In this document: positions 35,848 to 44,558 of the stretch, piece after piece
How the letters are laid out: every line of letters starts with the position of its first letter
Position numbering within the stretch: the stretch's first letter is position 1
Position numbers and translations under genes: made by a program
The notes under the pieces: model-generated
What the model was told of the DNA's origin: nothing
The model's input: the letters and a program-made list of their open reading frames with translations, nothing else
Database searches by the model: none
Assembly: GCA_021786575.1 (NCBI GenBank)
Contig: JAJYMY010000002.1
Location: 392,080-456,079 of the forward strand
Direction: 5' to 3'
DNA: 64,000 bases
From: an archaeon
GTDB lineage: Archaea; Thermoproteota; Nitrososphaeria; Nitrososphaerales; Gagatemarchaeaceae

Positions 35848-36630
35848 TTGGGTCCGACAGACCGGGCTTCGTCATCCCTGCAGGGGAAAATCGCGATAGT
35901 CAGCGGAGCTGGATCGGGGGTCGGGAGGGCCATGGCGAAGATGCTCGCGGACAACGGGTGCAACGTCGTGGCCGTCGACGTGATACCAGCGAGGGTCAGC
36001 GGAGTGGTGGAAGAGATCGTAGGCGGAGGGAAGAAAGCCTCTGGCATGGTGCTCGATCTATCGGTAGGGGGCGATGTCGATAAGATGATAGAAGGGACGC
36101 TGCGCTCCTTCGGGCGGATCGACATCCTGTGCAATAACGCCGGAATCATGGACGGGGCGAGGCCAGTTGTGGATACCCCTGATGATGTGTGGGACCGAGT
36201 CATGTCAGTCAACTTGGTTGCGCCGTTCAGGGCGAGCCGAAGGGCGATTCCGTCGATGATCGAGCATGGAGGAGGGGTCATATTGAACACCGCTTCCCTC
36301 GCCGGGGTGTTCGGCGCCAGGGCCGGGGCCGCTTACACGGTCTCCAAACACGGACTCATCGGCCTGACCAAGAACATAGCGGCTTCATATGGGAAAGATG
36401 GAATCAGGTGCAACGCCATCGTCTTGGGTGCGGTGCAGACCGCGATAGGCGTGGGAAGCGCTGACCCCAATCCGAGAGGGATGGAGAACCTGAACAAGAC
36501 AATGGCCACGCTCCCGAGGGTCGGGGACCCGGCCGAAGTCGCGAGCGTGGCTCTTTTCTTGGTCTCGCAGGAATCGAGGTACCTGAACGGGTCCTGCGTG
36601 GTCGCGGACGCAGGCTGGGGCGCCTATTAG
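35848..36630 (+). CDS. Short-chain dehydrogenase/reductase
   Basis: A 260-residue classical SDR. The NAD(P) loop is SGAGSGVGRAMA, NNAG is present, and the catalytic Tyr/Lys pair is in YTVSKHG. The acidic residue at the end of the second strand (VVAVDV) favours NAD. The substrate is unknown. The frame is open from 35734, but TTG 35848 is taken because ttaaatat (35807-35814) is a good TATA box about 34 nt upstream and the earlier residues do not fit the family. It is divergent from the cupredoxin. Confidence 0.88.
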   Translation: MGPTDRASSSLQGKIAIVSGAGSGVGRAMAKMLADNGCNVVAVDVIPARVSGVVEEIVGGGKKASGMVLDLSVGGDVDKMIEGTLRSFGRIDILCNNAGIMDGARPVVDTPDDVWDRVMSVNLVAPFRASRRAIPSMIEHGGGVILNTASLAGVFGARAGAAYTVSKHGLIGLTKNIAASYGKDGIRCNAIVLGAVQTAIGVGSADPNPRGMENLNKTMATLPRVGDPAEVASVALFLVSQESRYLNGSCVVADAGWGAY

Positions 36631-36811
36631 GTCCCAATCAGGGCTGGACTGCCCTAAGAATCGGGGCAGGGGCCCTGGCTCGTATTGGCTCAGACCTCAA
36701 TCGGCCCCGTTTCTCTCGCAGACCCAATGCCTTGCTTTCGAGGATTATTGGCAACTCTGGAGGCGCGTCGACCGGCCAAGCCTTAATGTCGATAGTTCAT
36801 AGTCTGTAGAT
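36631..36811. other. Intergenic region ahead of the antitoxin gene
   Basis: The 181 bases contain no supported gene. The cttaatg at 36782-36788 lies about 25 nt before the antitoxin ATG and is a likely TATA box. Confidence 0.45.
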
Positions 36812-37012
36812 ATGCCCGCCACGGTGGAAGTGAAGAGAAACACAGCGAAGATCTTGGAGGAACTCAAGAAGAAATACCATGCAAGGAGCATGGACGAGAC
36901 TCTACGGCATCTCATCAATAAGGCCGATAACATCCCAGAGACCATGTTCGGCGCACATCCAAAGATGACGCCATTCAGTCCAAAGGACGAAAGTGAGTTC
37001 CATGAGTTATGA
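36812..37012 (+). CDS. VapB-like antitoxin
   Basis: A 66-residue protein with an N-terminal strand and two helices of a ribbon-helix-helix or related fold (TVEVKRNTAKILEEL, SMDETLRHLINKA) and a C-terminal acidic tail that would bind the toxin. It overlaps the 5' end of the PIN-toxin gene by 11 nt, the usual vapBC arrangement. The start is ATG 36812. Confidence 0.75.
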   Translation: MPATVEVKRNTAKILEELKKKYHARSMDETLRHLINKADNIPETMFGAHPKMTPFSPKDESEFHEL

Positions 37013-37388
37013 ATATGTGATAGATTCCTATGCCTGGATTGAATATTTCAGAGGAACTGAATCGGGAAGGAGAGCTCGCCGGTCCGTGGAGAGCGAAACT
37101 GCAGCCACTTCGGCTGTGAGCCTCGCGGAAACGAAGGAAGAGTATCTGAGGGAAAAGTGGCAAGATCGGAAGGAGGATATCGCGTTCATAACGTCAAAGA
37201 CCTCGGTAGCAAACGTAGACCGGGAGACTGCGCTGCTTGCGAGCGCGCTAAACTATGAACGGAAGGCAAAAGTCAAGAATTAGGGAATGGCAGACTCAAT
37301 CATTCTGGCAACAGCCAGGGTCGTGTCGGCAAAGGTGGTAACAGGCGACAGCCACTTCGAAGGACTCCCTGAAGTTATCATTGTGTAA
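37002..37388 (+). pseudogene. VapC-type PIN toxin interrupted by an in-frame TAG
   Basis: From ATG 37002 the frame gives YVIDSYAWIEYFRG (first PIN Asp) and the conserved Glu in SLAETKEEY. TAG at 37281-37283 stops it after 93 codons. The same frame then continues, without a shift, as GMADSIILATA, VVTGDSHF and a stop at 37386-37388, supplying the last two PIN acidic residues. With a sense codon in place of TAG the protein would be 128 residues, normal for VapC. The truncated product lacks half of the active site. Either a single nonsense mutation inactivated it or TAG is read through. Confidence 0.75.
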
Positions 37389-37409
37389 GTTGCACTCAAC
37401 TCGTCGGAA

Positions 37410-37421
37410 GGCCCGGTGGGA
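37410..37421 (+). repeat. 12-nt copy of the tRNA-Arg 3' region, possible attachment-site remnant
   Basis: The 12 bases match exactly, in the same orientation, bases 43103-43114 at the 3' end of the tRNA-Arg gene (acceptor and T-arm). It lies 22 nt after the VapC remnant. If genuine, it marks the far end of an element integrated at the tRNA; a chance match is not excluded. Confidence 0.4.
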
Positions 37422-37478
37422 GTCTCAGCCCGAGCAGGTCCTTTCCTCTTCCGCGTTCAAGCCTACTACAGCAGGCGG

Positions 37479-37936
37479 TCATAGTCTGGTTCGCATTTCA
37501 TGCGTATCGGTAAAGCCCAGTTTCGAATAGACACGGCGCCCTTGCTCTGATGCATGTAGCAACAGTGTCGGATATCCATGACCCTTCGACCATTTCATGG
37601 CCTCCTTGATGATTGCGGTCGCGACCCCGTTGTTACGATAGGCAGGAATAGTGTACATTGACAGAAGGTATGCATACATTCGTAGTGGTCTTAGGAGACG
37701 GGGTTCGGGGTCGCTTCTCTAAGCCACACGCAGCCGCTTCCAGCTAGGTCGCCGTCAACATATGCTAGGAACCCCACGAACCGCCGTCTTCTTGACATTT
37801 CGGCCAAGAGTCTTCCATAGGCCCTGTCGCCGTTTCTATGCTCGACGTCCGTTCTATGACGCATTTCTTCATGCAAAGCACTGCGATGCCTTCTCAGAGT
37901 GTCGAAGTCTCGCATGGAGGCCCGATTCACAATCAC
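37479..37936 (-). pseudogene. GNAT acetyltransferase with a frameshift
   Basis: The first frame, from GTG 37936, gives VNRASMRDFDTLRRHR and VGFLAYVDGDLAGSGCVWL, and stops at 37691-37693. The second frame, down to 37479, gives MYAYLLSMYTIP, the acetyl-CoA loop YRNNGVATAII and the final GFTDTHEMRTRL. Adding one C to the CCCC run near 37700 joins them as PNPRLLRPLRMYAYLL, a complete 152-residue GNAT. It is either a recent pseudogene or a homopolymer error. Substrate unknown. Confidence 0.75.
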
Positions 37937-38510
37937 GCGTTTTGCTTTTTTCAAACTAATGTCGCCAATTCCTCCGCGTTGGTGTCTCCTTTGTCCTCTT
38001 CGTTCTCCGTCGCAGGAGCTCTTGACTGCCTCCTGAACCGCATCCCTTTCGAGGTTAAGTTCTCTAGCGGGCCCTGTGGGTTCAGGCACCTTTTTGTGTC
38101 AGGCCCCCTTCCCATTCGCCTGTCCCTTAGTCATTGCATCCAATGATATTCCAGCTTGGTATCAATGCACCACTCTGCGACTCTGCGTCCCAACTCTTTG
38201 CGGTAGTCAAGAACGCCAAGATGATGGCGCTGGGAAGTGGCTTAACGAGGAGTCATGCGGTCGGAAGGGATTCGCACGGATACCCGTGTGACTCCTCTTC
38301 TTGGTTCGACACGGATTTCGGGCTCCGGTGACTTCTCTGGAGTCCGGTGCGTGACGAATTTATATTCGTGAGGCTTCGCAAGTGTGGTATCATGTTATGT
38401 GGCGGACCGACAGAAGACCACACGATAACAATTCCCCATCGTCATGCGACAGTATTCCATCCCCAGGTTCGTCACTCGACCGCAATACGTGCATACCGCG
38501 CTAAATTGTC
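37937..38510. other. 574-base region before the large surface protein, no gene seen
   Basis: Only short frames without recognisable features occur here. An A+T-rich gaatttatattcg (38355-38367) is a possible distal promoter, and a weaker ctaaatt (38501-38507) lies close to the next start codon. Confidence 0.4.
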
Positions 38511-41500
38511 ATGCCGGGGTCGCTCTTGGAGCCGAGAGTGTTAACGGCGAAACTGTCGCTCCCCAGGCCCAGCTTCTCCGTACTGGCTCTCTTTCTGTTG
38601 CTGGGGTCATCTTTCATCTTCCTTTCCTTGGCCGCTTCACCGGCGCACGCACAAACGGGCCCTTCGGTCACGGTCTCTACTCCAAATGCAGCACCCGGTT
38701 CGATTGTAAGCATCGTAGGCATCGGCTTCTCAAGCTCTGACCAGTATGTCAACGTCAGCGTGCTCCAGGGACTGGAAGTCTGGTATTTCACGGCCGTGAC
38801 AGGCACTGATTGCTCGAGGAGCGCTCCGGGATACGCACCCCCGCAGGGGACCTACCTCTGCCCTGCCAACGGCGTCGTCGAGACGAGCGGCAACGTCCCT
38901 GCCGGCGACTGCCCTGTCACAGAAGGCTCCTTCGATTGCCTCTTCATCGTGCCTGCGCTCCCCAAGTACGCCAATCCGTGCTCAACCCCTGATAGTTGCG
39001 CTGGCGATGAGCTCGGTGCCCTGTACGCTGACGGCAACTCCAACGACATTGCCACCACTCAATTCTCCGTCCTCGACGGGATGGGGCTGGTTCCGAACGA
39101 AGGCTCACCGGGCACAACGGTAACAGTATACGGCGATGGCTGGTTCGGCTGTTTCATCTCCAAGTATGGGGGCATCTGCGACATAACCGCGGACTACAAC
39201 TGGGATGGCCAGTACCTTCTTATGGACGCCATACTCTTCAAGTTCAACACGAATTGCCTCCCCGTCCCAGACGGAGACGTTGGACAGGCCGGAGGAGGCT
39301 CATGCACCTTCTCCGTCCCCAACAACAGCACGGGCATCCATACGATGACGGTTTCGGCCTACTTCCCCTACGGAATTCCCGACAAGAGCTATTCCGCAGA
39401 CTTCCTAATCACGCCCCCCTCTATCACCGCGAGCGTCTCTGGTTCGCAGTTCCAGGTCAGCGGGTTCGGCTTTTCCACGTCAGACAGCCACGTGGATGTG
39501 CAGATCGACCAGCCGGGGCCGGGCTATTACAACGTGTTTCTGCAGAATGCTTGCGTAGCGTCCGCCGGAGCCTTCGCATGCTCGATTGACGCAGGCATGA
39601 CCCTGCCCCCGGGCCCGTACTTCGTGAAAGCCGCAGGCCCCTCAGACATATATCAGGCGAGCACCGTCTTGAGCGTCCCGGGCCAGTACCCGCTCTCCTT
39701 CGACCCCGCGGCGGTCTTTCCTGGGCAGACGGTGAAGGTCACCGGCTACGGCTACCAGTATGACGACACCGCAGTCAATGTCTACATAACGAGCGGGGCG
39801 GGACAGACCGAAACCTGCCCTGCCTCCCAAGGCATCTTCAGCTGCTACCTGACGATTCCGCCTAACGTCCAGCTAGGCGAAGCGCTCACCATATACGGGG
39901 AGGGGAACAATGCCCTGGACACCCAGAGCGGCACACTCGCGGTCTACCCAATAGTCTCATCTAATCCGCTCTCGGGGCCGCCTGGGACAGCCATCAAAGT
40001 CAACGGCACGGGCTTCTCGCTCGAGGATCACTACGTCACCTTAAGCGTCCAGGGAAAGGTCCTGGGCAGCTGCTCTACTCTCAATACCCTGGGCGGATTC
40101 GAACCCACAGGCGGCTTCAATTCCTGCGCGGTGACCATCCCGCCTCTGCCTCCTGGGACCTACGACCTTTTGGCCACGGGCAACGGGCCCTCCGGAGACA
40201 CAGCAACCTCGCTGCTCTTCGTGGGAGGGGCGACCGTGAGCCCCGACGTGGTCTTTGCCAACAATCTCCCGTCGAACGTCAACGTCACGGGCACCAACAT
40301 CGGCTTCACCCAATACGGACCCTCGGGCCTCCAGTTCGTGTCCGACGGTGTAGCCGAGCTCAGCGATCCCGGCTTCACCGAGTTCTGCCCGGTAACGCAA
40401 GGCAGCTTCTCATGCCAGTTCCCCACCGCCTACGCACTCGAGGGAGAAAGCGTAGGGTCGCCGACCATAGGAGTCAGCGGCTGGGCCCTCTTTCCCGGGA
40501 GCGGCTGCCCGCTGCCAGGCTACTCTAGCCACAAGTGCGTGCAGGAACCGATCAACTACCAAAGCGAGCCTCTTGCGCTGTACGACCCGGCCGCAGTCTC
40601 GGTCTCCTGCTCGCCTGACCCGGTCATCGCGACTCCAGGCTTCCAGACCGCCTGCACTGCTACCGTGACTGACACCGCGCACGAAGGGACTCCGCTCGGC
40701 AGTGTGGCCTGGACATACTCTGGGCCGTCAGGAGGGCAGCTGAGCGCCGCGTCCTGCACGCTCGCAAAACTGCCGCCCCCTTCTAACCAGCAGTACCTCA
40801 TAATGCCCAGCGCCTGCTCGGTCAAACTCACCCTCCCTCAGGCGACCGGTCAGATAGAGATCAACACGACCTACTCGGGAGCTAGCGGCTTCCCGAACTA
40901 CAACCCCGCGACCGGGGGCATAGTGCTGCTTCCACTGACGCTGCAGAGCAGCGGCGTGGGAAGCGACGCCACGGCTCCTGTCTTGAACATCGCAGGCACG
41001 AACTACAGCGTCTCCCAGCTCCCCGTCACGGTCTGGGGAACCTATGGCGAGAACCCCGTCGCCTACGAGGCGACCGTCCCAGCGGGCACGGGCAAGCAGT
41101 ACGCCCTCTCCTCCTTCACCGGTTGCGGTGGAGCGCAGCTCGCCCCACCTCTCACGATCACGACCCAGTGCAGCACAGTAACCGGGAACTACGTCACCCA
41201 GTACTACTTCAGCAGCACCCAGGACAGCTCCGCGGTGTCCTCTGACTACTCGCAACTCGTGCCGGTGCTGAGCTCGCCTTCGCCTGCGAGCGGCTGGTAC
41301 AACGCGGGAACGCAGATCAACGCCACCGACTCCTACTTTCCGATTGGGGAAGCGTTCGGGGTTCAGGACGTCGTATCGTCGTTCGCTGGCTCAGGGAGCG
41401 CCCCTTCAGGAGGTTCCTGTCCGGTCCCTTCAGCCATCACAAGTTCCAGGACCCACTGCTCGGTCCTCTTCGACATCGACTCGCCTTCTTCCATCACCTG

Positions 41501-42545
41501 GATTTGGGCGCAGCAGTATCAGGTGAGCTTGGTGACAGAGGGCATGAGCACAGACACTGGCTCCGCGACGGTACTGACGGTGAACGGTATAGGTTATCAG
41601 GAGTCACAGCTCCCCGCCTCGGTACTCTTCCTCTCCGGGAATTCTCTCACCTATTCGTACTATTCTCCAATTCAGGGGACCTCTGGTGACCGGTATGTCT
41701 GGACCGGGACCTCGGGGCTCGCATCGTCCCAGACTGGGACCTTCACCGTAATCGGGCCCGGATTCATCGACGCGACTTACAAGACACAGTATCTCCAGAG
41801 CTTCTCGGCGAGTGGCCTGGCCTCGGACGCCTCTGGCGAACTCGTGTCAGTCACGGTCAGCAACGGGCAACCAGCAGGCACCCAGACCTTGGGCCCCAAC
41901 GGTGGCTCGTTCTATGCTGACGGCGGAGCGACAATCACCTACGCCTTCCAGCCCTACGTCGGCAGTACGGAGGCGGGGGTAAGGTATGGCCTAGCCGGGG
42001 TGAGCGGTCCATCCTCTGGGTTTACGGTCTCAAGCGCCAACGCAGTCACCGGATCCTACGTGGTCCAATATCTCCTCACCGTGCAGACGAACCCGGAGGG
42101 ATTGTCGCCATCCCCTACCCCCTCATCCGGATACTTTGATGCGGGAGCCACGGTCAACGTTGCTGCAAACAACGTGACGGGGTACGTCTTCGTGAACTGG
42201 GAGGTGGACGGAGTCAACCAGACGCAGTTGTCCGAAACAATCACAGTGACGATGACGGGCCCTCACGTCGCGACCGCAGCTTACGAAGCGCCGGCCAACG
42301 CGATTCAAACCCTCATCAACATTAAGGATTCAATGAACATCCCCAATGGCATCAAAGTCAGCTTAGACGCGAAACTGAGCGCGGCCATGGATTCCCTTCA
42401 AGCAGGTCAGAACGCCATCGCCACCAACCAGCTCAATGCTTTCATCAACGAGGTGAACGCACAGGCCGGGAAACACATCACGCAGCAGCAGGCCCAGGTG
42501 CTGACCGATTTCGCTCAAGACATCATCAACGCAATCGAATCCTGA
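38511..42545 (+). CDS. Large secreted surface protein with Ig-like repeats
   Basis: A 1344-residue protein. Residues 20-48 are a signal peptide ending near SPAHAQTG. From about 50 to 560 there are at least four copies of an IPT/TIG-like repeat with the pattern PGT.V.V.G.GF...D..V.V, each with Cys pairs that could form disulfides. A Big-type Ig repeat follows (VSCSPDPVIATPG), then three copies of a repeat containing TVNGIGY or TVSNG, and near 1180-1260 an InlB B-repeat-like VNWEVDG. The C-terminal 80 residues form a helical domain (SLDAKLSAAMDSLQAGQ, LNAFINEVNAQAGK) found at the end of many secreted proteins. No sorting or anchor signal is seen. It lies inside the candidate tRNA-Arg element. 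Confidence 0.88.
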   Translation: MPGSLLEPRVLTAKLSLPRPSFSVLALFLLLGSSFIFLSLAASPAHAQTGPSVTVSTPNAAPGSIVSIVGIGFSSSDQYVNVSVLQGLEVWYFTAVTGTDCSRSAPGYAPPQGTYLCPANGVVETSGNVPAGDCPVTEGSFDCLFIVPALPKYANPCSTPDSCAGDELGALYADGNSNDIATTQFSVLDGMGLVPNEGSPGTTVTVYGDGWFGCFISKYGGICDITADYNWDGQYLLMDAILFKFNTNCLPVPDGDVGQAGGGSCTFSVPNNSTGIHTMTVSAYFPYGIPDKSYSADFLITPPSITASVSGSQFQVSGFGFSTSDSHVDVQIDQPGPGYYNVFLQNACVASAGAFACSIDAGMTLPPGPYFVKAAGPSDIYQASTVLSVPGQYPLSFDPAAVFPGQTVKVTGYGYQYDDTAVNVYITSGAGQTETCPASQGIFSCYLTIPPNVQLGEALTIYGEGNNALDTQSGTLAVYPIVSSNPLSGPPGTAIKVNGTGFSLEDHYVTLSVQGKVLGSCSTLNTLGGFEPTGGFNSCAVTIPPLPPGTYDLLATGNGPSGDTATSLLFVGGATVSPDVVFANNLPSNVNVTGTNIGFTQYGPSGLQFVSDGVAELSDPGFTEFCPVTQGSFSCQFPTAYALEGESVGSPTIGVSGWALFPGSGCPLPGYSSHKCVQEPINYQSEPLALYDPAAVSVSCSPDPVIATPGFQTACTATVTDTAHEGTPLGSVAWTYSGPSGGQLSAASCTLAKLPPPSNQQYLIMPSACSVKLTLPQATGQIEINTTYSGASGFPNYNPATGGIVLLPLTLQSSGVGSDATAPVLNIAGTNYSVSQLPVTVWGTYGENPVAYEATVPAGTGKQYALSSFTGCGGAQLAPPLTITTQCSTVTGNYVTQYYFSSTQDSSAVSSDYSQLVPVLSSPSPASGWYNAGTQINATDSYFPIGEAFGVQDVVSSFAGSGSAPSGGSCPVPSAITSSRTHCSVLFDIDSPSSITWIWAQQYQVSLVTEGMSTDTGSATVLTVNGIGYQESQLPASVLFLSGNSLTYSYYSPIQGTSGDRYVWTGTSGLASSQTGTFTVIGPGFIDATYKTQYLQSFSASGLASDASGELVSVTVSNGQPAGTQTLGPNGGSFYADGGATITYAFQPYVGSTEAGVRYGLAGVSGPSSGFTVSSANAVTGSYVVQYLLTVQTNPEGLSPSPTPSSGYFDAGATVNVAANNVTGYVFVNWEVDGVNQTQLSETITVTMTGPHVATAAYEAPANAIQTLINIKDSMNIPNGIKVSLDAKLSAAMDSLQAGQNAIATNQLNAFINEVNAQAGKHITQQQAQVLTDFAQDIINAIES

Positions 42546-42618
42546 CGCCCGCCGATTCATGCAGTCTCGTTCGTTTGCCGGCCGAGCACCAGATGAAACA
42601 CCATTTCAATCCTTTGAC

Positions 42619-43047
42619 TCACTGATCAAGGCCCGAGCCGCCTCCTCCGGATTCGGCCTTCGCGTAGTCTGGTGAGGAGTCCATTGTTGCTGCCAAAGTT
42701 GTGGGCTCCTCTAATTCGGAGTCTTCCCTTGACGTCCACGCCGTTGTGAGACAGCCACGACTTGACCACCTTAACATTGGGTGCAATGCGGCTCCCGGCC
42801 TTCTTCTCGCCCTCCAGCTCTTTGACGAGGTCGGCCAGGAAGTTGAGGGCCCACCTCCGTCGCCCCTTGCATGTTCGAGCATCTCCCCTGTGTTGATGCC
42901 CTTCCTCTGGCACGAGCTACCGAGCCTTCTGAGGCAGACGTCTGCGGTTATCGGAGAGCCCCTTCGAACGTTGTCGTACCACCTCCTCGACTCGCTATCG
43001 GCCAGGAGGCGAGTGTGCCCGGTCCTTCCCTAGACCGCTTCGTCCAT
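42619..43047 (-). pseudogene. Decayed archaeal tyrosine recombinase (integrase) N-terminal fragment
   Basis: Three frames together spell the N-terminal SAM-like domain of an archaeal integrase: WYDNVRRGSPITADVCLRRLG in the first, ALNFLADLVKELEGEKKAG and VKSWLSHNGVDVKGRLRIRGA in the second, and a short PTTLAATMD tail in the third. The frame begins ATG 43047 and meets TAG after five codons. A TATA-like gttaaatt (43068-43075) lies 24 nt upstream. The catalytic domain is absent. Its position 50 nt from the tRNA 3' end fits an integrated element that has lost its recombinase. Confidence 0.75.
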
Positions 43048-43102
43048 TCCCTTCTGGTGGGAGGCCGAATTTAACGGGGGGTTCCGATACAAAATTGTAG
43101 CG

Positions 43103-43114
43103 GGCCCGGTGGGA
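43103..43114 (+). repeat. tRNA-Arg 3' segment repeated at 37410-37421
   Basis: The 12-nt partner of the repeat at 37410. It covers part of the acceptor stem and T-arm, the usual recombination core for tRNA-targeting integrases. Confidence 0.4.
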
Positions 43115-43128
43115 TTCGAACCCACGGT

Positions 43129-43143
43129 CTCTGAGCTACCGCA
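43129..43143 (-). other. Probable noncanonical archaeal tRNA intron (bulge-helix-bulge)
   Basis: Exon CTGA pairs with intron TCAG as a 4-bp central helix, flanked by the 3-nt bulges AGT and AGA. The intron interior is a 2-bp GC helix closed by a GGTA (GNRA-type) loop. Cleavage after the second base of each bulge removes exactly 15 nt, between positions 45 and 46 of the mature tRNA. Confidence 0.75.
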
Positions 43144-43232
43144 CTTCAGCTTCGGAGGCTGACGCCCTGTCCGTGCTGGGCTACGGGCCCGTCCTACCCC
43201 ACAAGACCCGACGAGTTAAGCGCGCGCCCGGC

Positions 43233-44462
43233 TCACTTCCCCGCCTCGCCCCTCACCCCTGGCGGGGGCCTGTATCTCCTGAAGAACCACCAGTAGAGTC
43301 CCAAGTTGAACGCGAGCACCACAGCGTACAGCGCGAACGGATAGTCTATGGCCATTGGGTCGGCGTCCACAGCTGCGAATTCAAACCCGGAGAAGTACGT
43401 CCCGCCAGACGACGCGACGAGCCTCGTCGTCTGGTTTATCCCGAACGCCGTCCCCCTCTCGCTCTCAGAGACCATGTCCATCATGGCCGCCTGCTGGACG
43501 GGGAGGGCCATCACCCTGGTTGCAGGCAAGAGCAAGTAAATCGAAAGCGAAACTGGGAACAGGCGGACGAGAGGCATCAGGATGGCTAACGCTACCGAAA
43601 AGCCGCGCGTCGCCATCATCCCGCGGAGGAACCCGAGTCTCCTCTCTATCCTGGGGGCGAGCAGGAGGGCGAAGGATGCTATGAGCCCTGAGACAGCGGC
43701 GAAGATGTTCATCTCCTGCCTGGTTACCGAGTAGAGGACGATGAAGAAAGGGATCAAGAACGGGGTGACAAGGCCCTGGCTCAGCCCGTTCAGCATCCCC
43801 GTGAGGCTGAACTTGCCAATAGCCGCCCCAGACTTCAGGCTGAACGAGCGCCGGGCAGACTTCTCCATCTTCACCAGCGGGCTGAGCAGCACCGAGGCGG
43901 CGCCAAGGACTGCGGCGACCGCGAACACGTCCTGAATGCCTCCAAACCCGCCTAGGTATGCCCCGGCGGCTGAGGCGATTCCAGATATGAACGCCAGGAG
44001 CGAGAAGTACTTCGTCCTGTCCTTCCTCGATGTGAGCTCCGTGGTGAGAATCGATTGTATTGGCTGGGCGGCCCCTCCGACCCCCCCTCCAGGGAGGGAC
44101 CCCGTGGCCGAGATGCCTCCAATCACCGCCGCCAAGAAGAGCGAGGGGACGCTGGTGCTAACCACCACTAGGAGCGCTGACAGAGGGAGAAGCACCAAGG
44201 CGACCACGAACGAGAGCCTCCTCCCCACCAGGTCCGCGGCAATCCCTATCCCGAGCCCCAACAGTGCGGTCGCGACCGTCGCCGCCGCGTACATCACGCC
44301 GAGGAGGAGCGTCCCAAGTTGGAGCTCTGTCAGCACGAGGAAAGGAAACGCGACGTTGATCATCCCGGAGGCTACGCTCCTGAGGATCCGCAGCGACGCA
44401 AGGTACGTCAGAGAGCGCGTATCGGTAGGTCGCTCGTTCGCGTTGGTCTTGTCCTCGTTCAA
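43233..44462 (-). CDS. MFS-family transporter
   Basis: A 409-residue protein with about 12 membrane helices. The first-half MFS loop motif appears as GIAADLVGRRLSF (about residues 75-87), and the second half has an equivalent APRIERRLGFLRG. A Gly-rich stretch GGISATGSLPGGGVGGAAQ follows the fifth helix. An efflux function is likely; the substrate is unknown. The frame is open to 44603, but TTG 44462 is chosen because a TATA box (tataaa, 44492-44497) lies 30 nt upstream. It is divergent from the ABC exporter genes. Confidence 0.85.
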   Translation of the reverse strand: MNEDKTNANERPTDTRSLTYLASLRILRSVASGMINVAFPFLVLTELQLGTLLLGVMYAAATVATALLGLGIGIAADLVGRRLSFVVALVLLPLSALLVVVSTSVPSLFLAAVIGGISATGSLPGGGVGGAAQPIQSILTTELTSRKDRTKYFSLLAFISGIASAAGAYLGGFGGIQDVFAVAAVLGAASVLLSPLVKMEKSARRSFSLKSGAAIGKFSLTGMLNGLSQGLVTPFLIPFFIVLYSVTRQEMNIFAAVSGLIASFALLLAPRIERRLGFLRGMMATRGFSVALAILMPLVRLFPVSLSIYLLLPATRVMALPVQQAAMMDMVSESERGTAFGINQTTRLVASSGGTYFSGFEFAAVDADPMAIDYPFALYAVVLAFNLGLYWWFFRRYRPPPGVRGEAGK

Positions 44463-44558
44463 GTGGGAATGGCCCCGCCCGGCCCGCTCGCTATAAACCG
44501 GGACTTTCGCCGTTTTTAAGAAGACGGATTCAGAGGGATTGAACCAACGGCCTGTGGA

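Larger units (their letters stand above)
43101..43190 (-). tRNA. tRNA-Arg (anticodon CCG) with a 15-nt variable-loop intron
   Basis: Acceptor GGGCCCG/CGGGCCC, D-stem GCCC/GGGC, anticodon stem TCAGC/GCTGA with loop CTCCGAA, and T-arm GTGGG TTCGAAT CCCAC all pair. Anticodon CCG reads CGG (Arg), and the discriminator base is G. Twenty bases separate the anticodon and T stems; removing 43129-43143 leaves a normal five-base variable region (AGACC) and a 75-nt tRNA. CCA is not encoded. Confidence 0.88.

Noticed and set aside
37281..37283. Pyrrolysine codon in VapC
   Set aside because: No other in-frame TAG genes or pyl genes were seen in the window; a nonsense change is simpler.
43101..43190. tRNA-Ser or tRNA-Leu (class II) because of the long variable region
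   Set aside because: Anticodon CCG, the GGGCCCG acceptor and the perfect bulge-helix-bulge that leaves a 5-base variable loop fit intron-bearing tRNA-Arg better.
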